A stretch of 64,000 nucleotides of DNA from positions 234,201-298,200 of the forward strand of contig JBBMOL010000431.1 of assembly GCA_037954665.1 (NCBI GenBank). The letters are read 5' to 3'. Made by a program: the position numbers and the translations under genes. The notes beneath the pieces are model-generated. The model was not told the DNA's origin, searched no databases, and saw only the letters and a list, made by a program, of their open reading frames with translations. The DNA comes from Laguncularia racemosa. Lineage: Eukaryota; Streptophyta; Magnoliopsida; Myrtales; Combretaceae. Within the stretch, counting starts at the first letter, position 1. Each line of letters begins with the position of its first letter. Positions 12,935-23,980 of the stretch are shown in pieces.

Positions 12935-14086
12935 ATGTCAAGTGAGTTGTATTTGTCTACTAACATATTGCATCGGGACTTGACTTCCTTTCAAACCATT
13001 GATGAAGGACAAAGAGAAAACTTGTTCCATACTTCTTGTAGGGTACAAGGAAACTTGTGCGCAATTATTATTGATGGTGGTAGTTGTACTAATGTTGTAG
13101 CTGCATCATTAGTATCGAAGTTGAAACTTGAAACTATCCTACATCCCAAACCTTATACATTACATTGGTTGAATGATCAGGATGGTCTTTGTGTAACCCA
13201 AAGGGCTAGGGTACCCTTCAGTATAGGGGAAAAGTACTATGATGAGCTTGAATGTGATATTCTTCCTCTTTGTGCATCCCATATATTACTTGGTAGACCA
13301 TGGTTGTATGATAGGATGGTATTACATGATGGGTATAGAAACACTTATATGTTCAAAAAAGATGGTAAACGTATAGTATTGAACCCTATGTCGCCATCAG
13401 AGGTCCAGGAGATGCAAAGACAGATAAGACAACCATTACGGAATCTTGAGGATCATAGCCACATGATCAAACCTTTAGAGGACCAAACTGTACAGACGCA
13501 GGTATGCCAACCTTCAAAGGTTCTTGAGGGCTCTAGTGACACGAGCCAACCCTCAGAGCATAAAATTTATCAGACACCGATGTGCCAACCTTCAGAGGAT
13601 CTTGATGATCATAATCAGACGAGCAAACCACCAGAGGGCCAGACTGTTCAGAGACAGTTATGTTCACCTTCAGAGGTTTCAAAGGGTAATGAGCAGTTGG
13701 GCCAACCATTAGAAGACCATGAGGATCAGCAACATACAGATGAGTTAGAAAAGGAGGAAACAATATCAGTGAAATGGGTTAAGATAGGGGACACCTTAGT
13801 GGATAATGGCTCATTATTTGTGTTGCAGAATAGATACATCCTGGAAATGGAGGAGAGAAAACAATCACCACCTATAGTATTTCAGATATTGGGATTCTGC
13901 AAAGATACTTCTTCAGATGGATTGCTAGGAGAAAATAAAGTCTCCATTGCATTTGATCTGCCAGATTTGAGGACAAATCTTTTTGAGGCCCGAGGAGATG
14001 ATAGAAATAAAAATCCGATAAGACCTATCATTAAGGCAAGAACTAAAGGATTTCAAATCTTGGCGATGAGGGCCCATTTTGAGTAG
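12935..14086 (+). CDS. Protease-linker-tail protein, the sole ORF of element N
   Basis: A 383-residue uninterrupted frame with a start in the context AAAAATGTC. Residues about 25-130 form a retroviral-type aspartic protease: the active-site block is DGGSCTNV (D47) and the second signature is HILLGRPW. Residues 166-269 are four degenerate 26-residue repeats, each starting QPS- or QPL-like, the first three ending in Cys. A linker follows, then a tail with DLRTNLFEARGDD and a basic segment IRPIIKARTKGFQ. This tail resembles the C-terminus of gypsy gag-pol proteins (compare elements B and D). Its last ~29 codons lie inside the 3' LTR, as in CRM-clade chromoviruses. Gag, RT and integrase are absent. 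A standalone protease joined to an integrase-type tail is unusual; activity is unproven. Confidence 0.8.
   Translation: MSSELYLSTNILHRDLTSFQTIDEGQRENLFHTSCRVQGNLCAIIIDGGSCTNVVAASLVSKLKLETILHPKPYTLHWLNDQDGLCVTQRARVPFSIGEKYYDELECDILPLCASHILLGRPWLYDRMVLHDGYRNTYMFKKDGKRIVLNPMSPSEVQEMQRQIRQPLRNLEDHSHMIKPLEDQTVQTQVCQPSKVLEGSSDTSQPSEHKIYQTPMCQPSEDLDDHNQTSKPPEGQTVQRQLCSPSEVSKGNEQLGQPLEDHEDQQHTDELEKEETISVKWVKIGDTLVDNGSLFVLQNRYILEMEERKQSPPIVFQILGFCKDTSSDGLLGENKVSIAFDLPDLRTNLFEARGDDRNKNPIRPIIKARTKGFQILAMRAHFE
13430..13741 (+). repeat. 78-bp (26-codon) internal repeats in the element N ORF
   Basis: Four consecutive degenerate units encode a Q-P-S/L rich pattern containing a D/E-rich block and a Q-x-Q-x-C ending in the first three. 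The nucleotide units are diverged but stay in frame without stops. Confidence 0.75.
13985..13998 (+). other. Polypurine-like tract of element N
   Basis: GAGGCCCGAGGAGA lies directly before the 3' LTR. It is the expected plus-strand priming site, although interrupted by CCC. Confidence 0.5.
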
Positions 14087-15039
14087 ATCGACCCCAGAAT
14101 TATTTATATATTAACCTCTTTTCTATTATTCTTGTATTGTGTTTTCCAACAAGCACACTTATCATATTCTATAGGGCAATGGACAAACTCCCTCAAACTC
14201 AGCTTGTGGGTTATCCATGGACCGACCTGAACCAGCAATGAGCTGGGCCGATGGATCCTATAGAAGACCGGCATCTTGAAGACCATTTCTTTTATATATT
14301 TATTCTTTTATGAACTATTTTAGTTGTATTTTGGTTTTGGGACACATTTTATTTCCTTGTAATTTTCATTTAGGGCTAGCCACCTTAAAAGTGGCAAACT
14401 TGTACTTTTGACCACTTTCTAACCCTAGGAGTAGCAAGTATAAATACTTGCTTAAGAGAGGGTTTGAGGAGGTCATATTTTGCAGAATTGAGATTTCATT
14501 TTCACGTGAAGATTAGGGTTCCTAATTGTCATTAGACTCTTATCAATTTCAATCCCAAGAGTTGAAATTGTGGCGAGTGCAACACCTTGAAATTGTGAGT
14601 AGTATCAATTTCATTTTGTTGTGATTTCTTTTCTTCTCTAGTGTGTCATATCTAGGGGTGAATTGAGATAGTTATTGGACAGATTTGCTTCCTATTATTT
14701 TCGAATTCTTGTGTTTAATTAAGATCCTTTGCATTTGAATTCGGTTTTTTCCTTGAAGATTACTTCTTAAAACGTGATTATCACTTGTGGAAAGGGGTTC
14801 TTAGAATTGAAGATTTTTTTGAATTTGTGGATTATTCACGTGGGATTATATGTGATTAGTGTGATGTTAGAAGAGATTATTATTGTGGTATCACAATTGC
14901 AACATTGAGTATTTGGTTTTCATTGCACCTTCACTAGGTTCACGCAATTTTGCCCTTTTTGGAACCGGTTTTGTTGTTGGCTTGAGTTTGTTTTTCTTAA
15001 GTCTTTTAATTGTGCTTCCAAGTGGATTTGAGCACATCA
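13999..15039 (+). repeat. 3' LTR of element N
   Basis: It matches the 5' LTR, ends CACATCA and is followed by the TAAGA duplication. The TATA box copy is near 14438. Confidence 0.9.
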
Positions 15040-15044
15040 TAAGA

Positions 15045-16460
15045 GAGCTATGATTTTGTAAAAGCTGATAATTATACTTTTGTACAAAGAGGCTCTTCTT
15101 AATGTTGACCAACATGACACTTCGTTGCCATGTGTTGTTGTTTCTCTCTTGCAAGGCTTTGAAGACATCTTTCTAGAGGAAATCCTAAGGGGTTTACCAC
15201 TCGTAAGAGGGATTGAGCATTAGATAGACTTTGTACCCGGTACGACCACTCCAAACTGACCAACTTATAGGAGTAATCCTAAGAAGACCAAAGAACTCTA
15301 AAAGAAAAATGAATTGATGGAGAAGGGGTACGTGAGGGAAAGTATGAGTCCATGTGTATTTCCTACAATTTTGGTGCCTAAGAAGGATGGGTTATGGAGA
15401 ATGTGTGTTGATTGTCGAGCTATTAACAACATTACAGTAAAGAATCGACATCTTATTCCATGCTTAGATGACATGTTAGATAAATTACATGGGTCTTGCA
15501 TATTTTCTAAAATCGATTTGAAAAGTAGGTATCATCATATTAGGATGAAAGAAGGAGATGAATGGAAAACAGTTTATATGAGTGGTTAGTTATGCCTTTT
15601 GGGTTGACTAATACACCTAGTACTTTTATGAGACTAATGAATCATGTTTTACATGCTTTTCTTGGAAAATTTGTGGTTGTCTATTTTGATGATGTTCTTA
15701 TTTACAACAAGAATTTGGATAATGACTTGATGCATTTAAAAGATGTTTTAGAAGTGCATAGAAAAGAAAGGTTATTTGCTAACCTTAAGAAGTGCACTTT
15801 TTGCACAAAAAAGCTTGTATTTCTTGGTTTTGTGGTGAGTGTATAGGGCATACAGGTTGATGAAGAGAAGGTTTTCGCTATTTGAGATTGGCCAAGTCCA
15901 ACTAATGTGCATCAAGTGCAAAGTTTTCATGGGCTTGCGAGCTTTTACAAGCGATTTGTGAAGAATTTTAGCAGTATCGCCACACCGATCACTGAAGTCA
16001 TCAAGAAGAATGTTGGGTTCAAGTGGGGAGAAGAACAAGAAAGGGCATTCCAATTGCTGAAAGAGAAGTTGACTAACGCTCCTTTACTTGATTTAGCTAA
16101 TTTTGCAAAGACCTTTGAAATTGAATGTGATGCTTTTAGTGTAGGTATTGGTGCTGTTCTCATGCAAGAAATAAAACCAATTGCATATTTCAGCGAGAAG
16201 TTAAGCAGGGCAGCACTAAAGTACCTTACTTATGATAAGGAGATGAATGCATTGGTTTAGGCACTGAAGGCATGGCAACATTATCTTTGGCTTAAGGAGT
16301 TTGTGATCTATACCGACCATAAACCACTGAAGCATTTGAAGGGCTGACATAAGTTAAATTAGAGGCACGCATAGTAGATGGAGTTCATTAAGAAGTTTCC
16401 ATACGTTATATACTACAAGCAAGGTAAGGAAAACATCGTGGCAGATGTGCTTTAGAGAAG
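15045..16460 (+). pseudogene. Decayed RT and RNase H of element A
   Basis: This resumes element A exactly after the N duplication. The RT palm motifs are visible: LVPKKDGLWRMCVDCRAIN near 15370, FSKIDLKS near 15505 and the catalytic VVYFDDVLIY near 15675. It continues into the tether and RNase H (IECDAFSVGIGAVLMQ near 16120; YTDHKPLKHLKG near 16310). Compared with element B, about 20 bases are missing near 15570, which shifts frame within the GDEWKT-YGLYEW block. Several stops occur (for example after FVVSV at about 15844 and at 16258). It is not functional. Confidence 0.85.
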
Positions 16461-17208
16461 ATACATGCTAATTTCGACTCTTGATGCTAAGTTAATTGGT
16501 TTTGAACAAATTAAAGAGTTATATTCTACTAATTTTGATTTTTGTGATAATTATGCATGTTGTGAAAAAAGAGCCTATGATAAATTTTGTAGGCATGATG
16601 GATTTCTATTTAGGGAGAATAAGTTATGTATTCCTAATTTTTCTATTCGTGATTTGTTAGTACGGGAATCCCATAATGGAAGATTAATGGGACATTTTGG
16701 GATAGCTAAAAGTTTAGGGATTTTGCAAGAACATTTCTATTGGCCACATATGAAACGTGATGTTGAGAGAATTTGTGGTAGATGTGTTACTTATAGGCAA
16801 GCTAAGTCTAAAGTACAACCCCATGGCATATATACACCACTACCAATTCCCAGTGAACCTTAGGTAGATATTTCTATAGACTTTGTGTTAAGTTTACTTA
16901 GGACTAGAATTGGTAGGGACTCTATATTTATGGTTGTGGATAGGTTTTCAAAGATGTCACATTTTATTTGATGCCATAAAACTAATGATGCTTCTCATGT
17001 TGCTGATTTATTCTTTAAAAGAAATTGTGCATTTACATGGTATGCCTAAAACAATTGTTTTCGATTATGATGCTAAGTTCTTAAGTTACTTTTGAAAGAC
17101 CTTATGGTGTAGGTTAGGAACTAAGTTATTGTTTCTGACTACTTGTCATCCACAGACTAATGGTCAAACTAAGGTAGTGAATAGGACTTTATATAAATTA
17201 TTAAGGGC
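16461..17208 (+). pseudogene. Decayed integrase, first part, of element A
   Basis: It contains the integrase zinc-binding region (GHFGIAKSLGILQEHFYWPHMKRDVERICGRCVTY is recognisable around 16690-16795) and the start of the DDE core. The core Asp region around IVFDYDAKF and the TNGQTKVVN block (element B has TDGQTEVVN) are altered, so the catalytic Glu block is damaged. It is cut at 17208 by insertion of C1, and the remainder is at 25460. Confidence 0.8.
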
Positions 17209-18671
17209 TGTTAAGTTCTCTAATTTAGTTTTGATGTTAACAAAAGATGAATAATGTGTAACGTATGTTTGAGCTTGTCAGAAGTCGTTTCAGAAGTTAG
17301 TACGTAATTTTCGTAATTTTTCTAAATTGAACAAGGAGACAGAAGCTTGTTCAGAACCTTCAAAAGTGTTATATCGATTATTTTTTTTTTCTGACAGAAG
17401 GTGTTTCAGAAATTGTGTAGTATATCCGTAGTTCTCGTAATAATCTTTCAGAAGCACTTTCAAAACCTTTACAATAGGAGAACAGTTGACAGATTTGTTT
17501 CAGAAGCACTTTCAGAACCTTCATAACGGGAGGACAGTTGATAGGTTTATTTCAGAAGCACTTTTAGAACCTTCCATGTCTATCACGAATTTTTTCCAGA
17601 TTTCACTATAATTTTTGTATTGATAGTTTTTAATAAATTTCAAGGCCTAGCTCCACGTGTCAAGTATATTTGGGTAATATACTTGATGTGTTTTACTAAA
17701 GTTGGATTTTATATCATGGGTTTTTTAATTTACATAAAGTTTTACAAGATTTTATTCAAAGATTTCATTTTATGATAAAGTGAGATCATATAAGATTTAC
17801 AAGTTTTATCAAGATTTAAATCTAGATATTTATGCTATATTTTGGGAGATCCAGCAGTTATAAAGATAAGAATAAGAAATATGGTTGTTACATGAATATA
17901 TGATTCCACAATGTGAGGGATATCTTCAACAAACTTGATTCAAGAGATATATCTAAAGAAGATCTCGGTTAAACTGATTTATCCAAGCTTATCCTCATCA
18001 AGAATATCACGGAATGCAGATCCTCTCCAACAGATTCAACTTATTTTTGAATTACAAAAATTCAAAAATAAATTCAAGATTGTCACGTGGAAAGTAACTG
18101 TTATGTTCTCTTCATATAAGGAGTGTTTAATTCAAATAAAGAGAGAAGAGAAAAAAAAAAAACAGAACGTTCTTTTAACAGAAGAAAAAAAACACACAAA
18201 AAAGAAAAGGCTCATACATCTTCAAGCGAAAAATCTTTACATATACATGTGATCTATTATATAGAGGAAATCTGATATTCCTCATTGTTGTTGTAATTCC
18301 TTTCGTGTTTAAGTAATTGATAGTTGTTTCATCACTGTAGTTTGAGTGATTAGCTTAGTGAAGAAGCTAGAAAGACTCAATAGTGAGACTTTGCCTTGAA
18401 GAGGCTTACATTGTACTTTTTCAATTTGTTTGATATATTGAAACACAACCGGTATAGACAACCGGGACCCCGGCGTAGAGCTGAAAGAGAGGAATCTCTG
18501 AGCATTCTATTCTTCTCTACTCATTTTGTTTACTGCACATTATTGTTTTTCTTTATTGTTATTCACATGATTTTATTAGTCAAGAGTTTTTGAATGATTT
18601 GAAAAAAAAAGTGAAACTTTAAGTAATTAATCAATTCACCCCCCACTTGATTAATCTAATTGGGACCAACA
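17209..18671 (+). repeat. 5' LTR of C1
   Basis: 1463 bp. TATA box ATATAAGG at about 18114. The U3 contains a 52-bp tandem repeat array. It matches the C1 3' LTR and both C2 LTRs. Confidence 0.92.
17446..17575 (+). repeat. 52-bp U3 minisatellite, 2.5 copies (C1 5' LTR)
   Basis: Units start at 17446, 17498 and 17550, each with TTTCAGAAGCACTTT and AGGA-ACAGTTGA boxes. The equivalent arrays have 2.5 copies at 24204-24335, 3.5 at 50471-50654 and 1.5 at 60293-60372. Confidence 0.9.
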
Positions 18672-18673
18672 AT

Positions 18674-18686
18674 TGGTATCAGAGTA
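18674..18686 (+). other. Primer-binding site of C1 (tRNA-iMet type)
   Basis: TGGTATCAGAGTA follows the LTR by two bases. The first eleven bases match the complement of the initiator tRNA-Met 3' end. Confidence 0.85.
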
Positions 18687-18713
18687 GGACTCATCTATTT
18701 TGAGTGATCCAAA

Positions 18714-20597
18714 ATGGTTGAAAATAATGTTGCAATTAATCGAGCTCCTTACTTCGATGGCTCAAACTTCTCATACTGGAAGATGCGTATGGAAACTTAC
18801 ATTAAAGCTAATGATTATGATTCATGGCAGGTCATTTCACTTGGAGACAATGTGATCACCTTGAATGGAAATTTGACCTTGTCAGATTCGGAGAAGAAAA
18901 TTATCGAGAAGAACAACAAAGCGAAAAATTTATTACTGACTACTATTGCTCCATCAGAGTTCTATTTGATATCATCGTGTGCAAGTGCAAAGGAGATTTG
19001 GGATATCCTATCCGATATATATGAAGGGACTGATACCATCAAGGAAACCGAGATAAATGCTTTAATTCAACAGTATGAATTATTTAAGTTTAAGTCTAAT
19101 GAAGATGTCAAAGATGCTTTTAACAGGTTTACAGCTATTACAAATGAGCTTGCATCACTTGGAAAGAAACCTCCAGATCCAGATCTTGTGAGGAAAATGT
19201 TGAGGATATTGCCACCATCTTGGGATGCAAAGAAAACTGCTATAGAGGAAGCTCAAGACCTAAACAAGCTAACTCTTAGCCAATTGAGAGAAAAGCTCAT
19301 GGCATATGAGTCACACATAAAAACCACGCAAAGAGGAGAAGACGACACCAAAGGAATTGCGTTTAAAGTCAAGGAAATAAAGCAAAATGAGACTGAAACG
19401 GATGATAGCGACGATGAGAAAGAAGAGGACATTAGTCTTCTAGCACGTAGACTCAACGGGCTGCTCAAGAAGCAAAGAGGTAAGAACTTTAATGTGTTCA
19501 AGAAAAGTACTGAATATAAGCATAATGATGCAAGAAAAGCTTACAAGGAGAAATAAAAGAAGAAAGAGAAAAGGGAAGTTCAATGTTATGAATGCAAAAG
19601 GCCAGGACACATCAAATATGAATGTCCAACACTGATCAAGAAAATGGAAAATTATAAAAAGAAAACTCATGCAATGCTAGCAACGTGGAGTGATTTAGAG
19701 GACACAAAAACAAATTCAGAAGATTCAGAAGAAGAAGAGGATGAGGCAAATCTTTGTCTAATGGCTAGTTCTGAGGTACACTATGAATCTGATGAAGATG
19801 TAACTGATACTGACATGCTAGTAGAAATGAGTAAACTATTAAAGGCACTAAAAATGGCTGATACAAAATTAGCTAAGTATGAAAACGAAATAAAAGTTCT
19901 TAAGAATGAAAAGGAAGAATTAAAGCAAACAAATACTTTACTTGTTGATGAAAATGATATCCTGAAATAAGAAAATGAATCCATGCATGTGAGTATTGAA
20001 AAATTAAGAATAGAAAATCATCTACTTGAAGTAGAAACAAGTGACATGAAGGTAAAAATTGATGATCTATCTAAGTTGTTGAAAACTACCTTTAAGAAAT
20101 TTGATGAAAGTGACAAGAAATTGACCATGTTAATTTCTTCACAAAGAGTCTCAAATGAAAAACATAGATTAGGGTATGAGCATGGTTCGAGTTCAAAATT
20201 GAATCAAAATACAGTTTTTGTTAAGGCTAAACAAGTCTTAAGTGATGAATTCAACAGCAAAAAGTACATTTCGAATACAAATAATGTTAAAAGAAGAAAT
20301 ACCAGAGACTTTTACAGAAGTTATTCTGACAAGAGGTATCCACACAATGGGTACTACAGAAGCAATACCAGTAGGCATAACAGAAGTTATACAAACCAAA
20401 ATTTCAAGAAACAGGTAAATGACAGGTATAGGAATGCTAATTCTTATGCTTGTTTCTTTTGTAATAAATTTGGTCATATTGAGAATTTTTGCTATTATAA
20501 GAGAAATAAGCTCAATAGTCAACAAGTAAATCGAAGAAATCAAATGAGCTTATCTTTTAAAGGGCCCAAACTCGCTTGGGTTCCTAAAAGGACTTAA
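18714..20597 (+). pseudogene. gag: Sirevirus gag of C1
   Basis: It starts MVENNVAINRAPYFDGSNFSY, the usual copia gag opening (FDG..YW). A UBN2-type capsid region follows (EIWDILSDIYEG, RILPPSWDAK), then zinc knuckle 1 (CYECKRPGHIKYEC, near 19585), a long acidic and lysine-rich coiled-coil stretch (19790-20150), a basic Arg/Tyr/Asn-rich stretch, and zinc knuckle 2 (CFFCNKFGHIENFCYY, near 20452). Gag packages RNA and assembles cytoplasmic particles. It is damaged by TAA at 19554 and TAA at 19968; C2 has sense codons at both. It ends in TAA at 20595, which C2 shares. Confidence 0.88.
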
Positions 20598-23500
20598 TTC
20601 TTTTTATTTGTACAGGAACATGAAGCTAAAATAAGAGGAACATGGTATTTGGATAGTGGATGTTCTAGACATATGACTAGAGATGCTTCATTATTCAATA
20701 GCATAACTTGGGAAGAAAAAGGGTATGTAAAGTTTGGAGATGATAGTAGAGGTAAAATAATTGCCATTGGAACGATTGGTATGCCTACTTTTGTCATTGA
20801 AAATGTATATCTTGTGCAAGGTTTAAAACATAATCTACTTAGTATTAGTCAGTTATGTGATAAAGGATATAGAATGATTTTTTATCAAGACAAGTGCTAT
20901 GCTTTTAATGAAAATGATGAAAGATTATTTGAAGGAATTAGGAAAAGAAATATCTATCTCATAAAACTAGCTGAAATTGATAATGTCTATTGTTTAATTT
21001 CTTTGAATGATCATGTTTTTGCTTGGCATAAACGACTAGGACATGTTAATTTTAATCATTTAGAAAAATTATCTAAAAAGGATATTATTAAAGGATTACC
21101 TAAGATAAATATTAAACAAGATGTGAAATGTGATACTTGCTCAAAGAATAAAATGGTTTCTGTCTCTCATAAAAGTAAAAATGTAATTTCAACTAAGAGA
21201 CCACTTGAATTATTGCATCTTGATCGTTTTGGACCTACTAGAGTCTTAAGCATGGGTGGAAGCAAATATGGACTTGTTATTGTTGATGATTTTTCAAGAT
21301 ACACTTGGGTTATATTCTTGCGACATAAAAGAGATACCTTTGATTCTTTTAAAAAATTTGCAAAACAAATACAAAATGAAAAGGGAGTTTCCATCATTAG
21401 TCTTCGAATTGATCATGGAACAGAATTTCAAAATGCAAGTTTTTTAAATTTTTGTGAAGAACATGGTATATCTCATAATTTCTCAGCTCCATACACTCCT
21501 CAACAAAATGGAGTAGTGGAACGCAAGAATAGAACTTTACAAGAGATAACTAGGTCTATGTTAAATGAAAGTGGAATTGCTAAGTATTTTTGGGCAGAAG
21601 CAGTTTCTACAGCTTGCTATATCATCAATAGAGTTTTCATTCGACCTATGACATCAAAGACTGCTTATGAGATATTTCGAGGTAAGAAACCTAATGTTTC
21701 ATATTTTCATATCTTTGGATCTAAATGCTTTGTGAAAAAGAATCCTCTCAACCTTGGTAAGTTTGATGAAAGATCTGAAGAAGCTATTTTCTTATGATAT
21801 TCTCTAAATAGTCGTGCTTATCGTGTTTTCAATAAATCATCAAAAACTATTGAAGAATCAATAAATGTTAAATTTATTGAGGATTTAAAGGATGTTGATT
21901 CTGATGAAGAAAAGGACTCCAATTCTAAAGTAGAAGTTAGTTTAGAACCTAAGTCAGAAGCACTTGTTGTTAACACTTGAGGATCTGGTCGTCCGGAACC
22001 GATTTCAGAGGAAAATACAGAAGGTACTTTCGAAGGTGTAAGATTTGAACAAGAGGCTTCTAAAGCTTGGAGGTATAAGTTTGCACATCCTTCTGATCAA
22101 ATAATAGGTAATGTTCAATCTGGGGTTAAAACAAGAGCTAATTTACAAAATCTTGAAAATCATTTTTTGTTGTTATCCAAAATTGAACCTAGTAATATGG
22201 AAGAAGCTTTAAATGATGATAATTGGATTATCTCTATGCAAGAAGAATTAAATCAATTTCAAAGAAACAATGTATGGAATTTAGTTCCTAGACCTATAGG
22301 AAAGTCTATAATTGGAACTAAATGGGTGTTTAAAAATAAATTAGATGAAGACGGCAAAATTATAAGAAATAAAGCAAGATTAGTAGCTAAAGGTTATTCA
22401 CAAGAAGAAGGGATAGATTTTGATGAAACATATGCACCTGTTGCTAGACTAGAAGCAATACGGTTGATGCTTGCATATGCATCTTATAAGGATTTTAAAG
22501 TTTTTCAAATGGATGTAAAAAGTGCATTTTTAAATGTTTTTATAAAAGAAGAAGTTTATGTGGAACGACGACCTGGTTTTGAAGATCCTTTCAAATCAGA
22601 CTATGTTTTTAAATTAAATAAAGCACTATATGGTTTGAAACAAGCTCCAAGAGCTTGGTATGAAAGATTGAGTATGTTTTTGATCTCTAAAGGTTTTCAT
22701 AGAGGAAAAGTTGACACTACTTTATTCTTGAAAACTTTTGATAATGATATCTTGGTTGTACAAATATATGTGGATGATATTATCTTTGGATCTACTAAAG
22801 AATTGTTGTATCAAGAATTTGCTGAGACCATGCAGGCAGAAATTGAAATGTCAATGATGGGAGAATTGACATTCTTTTTGGGGCTTCAAATGAAACAAAC
22901 AAAAGAAGGAATCTTTGTTTATCAAGAAAAATATACAAAACAAATATTGAAGAAATTTGGATATGATAGCTGCAAAAAGGTTACAACACCTATGAGTACT
23001 TTAATAAGGTTAGACTCTGACTCAAATGGACAGAAGGTAAGTGAGAAACTTTATAGGAGTCTTATAGGTTCTTTATTGTACTTGACTGCATCAAGACCTG
23101 ATATTTTGTTTAGTGTGTGTTTGTGTGCTAGATTTCAAGCTGCACCAACAGAAATTCATTTATCAGTTGTAAAGCGAATTTTCAAATACCTAGTTAATAC
23201 TTCAAATTTGGGCATCTGGTATCCTAAAAATCAAAATTTTGAGTTAATAGGATATTCTGATGCAGATTATGCTGGTTGTAAAATTGATAGAAAAAGCACA
23301 TCTAGTACTTGTCAATTCCTAGGTGATAATTTAATTTCTTGGTCTTCTAAAAAACAAAATTCTGTTGATCTATCCACAGCTGAAGCTGAATATGTTTCTA
23401 TTGGTAATTGCTGTGCACAAGTTTTATGGATAAAACAACAATTGAATGATTATGGAATAAAATTTAAAACTGTGCCAATTAAATGTGACAACACGAGTGC

Positions 23501-23711
23501 AATAAATTTGACAAAAAATCCAGTGCATCATTCTAGGTCAAAGCACATAGAAATTAGACATCATTTTATTAGAGATCATGTGCATAATGGAGATATAAAT
23601 GTTGAATTTGTGCCAACCGATAATCAATTTGCAGATATTTTTACTAAACCTCTTGAAAAGGTAAAATTTGAATTTATTAGAAATGAATTGGGAATTTGTA
23701 ACCCTTTTTGA
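20598..23711 (+). pseudogene. pol: Copia pol of C1: protease, integrase, RT, RNase H
   Basis: Same frame as gag, entered directly after the TAA with no ATG. Protease: WYLDSGCSRHM at about 20645. GAG-pre-integrase: WHKRLGHV..CDTCSKNK near 21025-21145. Integrase DDE core: HLDRFGP, RIDHGTEF and PQQNGVVERKNR supply the D, D and E (21215-21535). RT: GTKWVFKNKLDE, KARLVAKGYSQ and catalytic YVDDIIFG near 22768. RNase H: GYSDADYAG and STAEAEY (23250-23395). It is damaged by TGA at 21795-21797 (C2 has GGA) and TGA at 21978-21980 (C2 has CGA). From 22167 to 23711 the RT-RNase H frame is intact (514 codons). Confidence 0.9.
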
Positions 23712-23980
23712 ATTTTTTTTATGCATCGATTAAGGGGGAGTTATTCCTTTTGATGTTAACAAAAAGGGGGAGAATGATTCTATTGTGCTTATGAGTGCTT
23801 ATGATCAATGTGTTTATGATCAATACTGCTTACTATTGTGCTTATGATCAATGCGTTTATAATGATTCTATTGTGTTTATGATGCTTCTCTGTTATATGA
23901 ATATATGTTTGCTTAAACATGAAAGTTGTTTCTATTTTGTTTATCTGATGGTGTTTTGTTATCATAAAAAAGGGGGAGAA
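23712..23980 (+). other. 3' untranslated region of C1 with three purine tracts
   Basis: Tracts AAGGGGGAG near 23730, AAAAAGGGGGAGAATG near 23761 and AAAAAAGGGGGAGAA at 23966-23980; the last abuts the 3' LTR and is the true polypurine tract. The intervening sequence has tandem TGCTTATGATCAATG motifs. In C2 an accessory gene lies between the pol stop and the first tract; here that segment is missing. Confidence 0.8.

Larger units (their letters stand above)
10255..15039 (+). mobile_element. Element N: compact non-autonomous gypsy-type LTR element with one intact ORF
   Basis: LTRs of 1040 and 1041 bp start TGATAG and end in CACATAA (5') and CACATCA (3'). A perfect 5-bp duplication TAAGA lies at 10250-10254 and 15040-15044. 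By eye the LTRs differ at roughly 4 to 5 positions per 100 in the first 290 bp, mostly transitions. A tRNA-iMet primer site follows the 5' LTR and a purine tract precedes the 3' LTR. The 2.7-kb interior has no gag, RT, RNase H or integrase, only a long G/T-rich leader and one protease-containing ORF. It sits inside the protease-RT linker of element A. It must have relied on another element's enzymes to move. Confidence 0.9.

Noticed and set aside
17935..18252. 105-codon Lys-rich frame, with similar frames at 24693, 50897 and 60628
   Set aside because: These are the same part of the four Sirevirus LTRs upstream of or around the TATA box; not conserved in length and frame.
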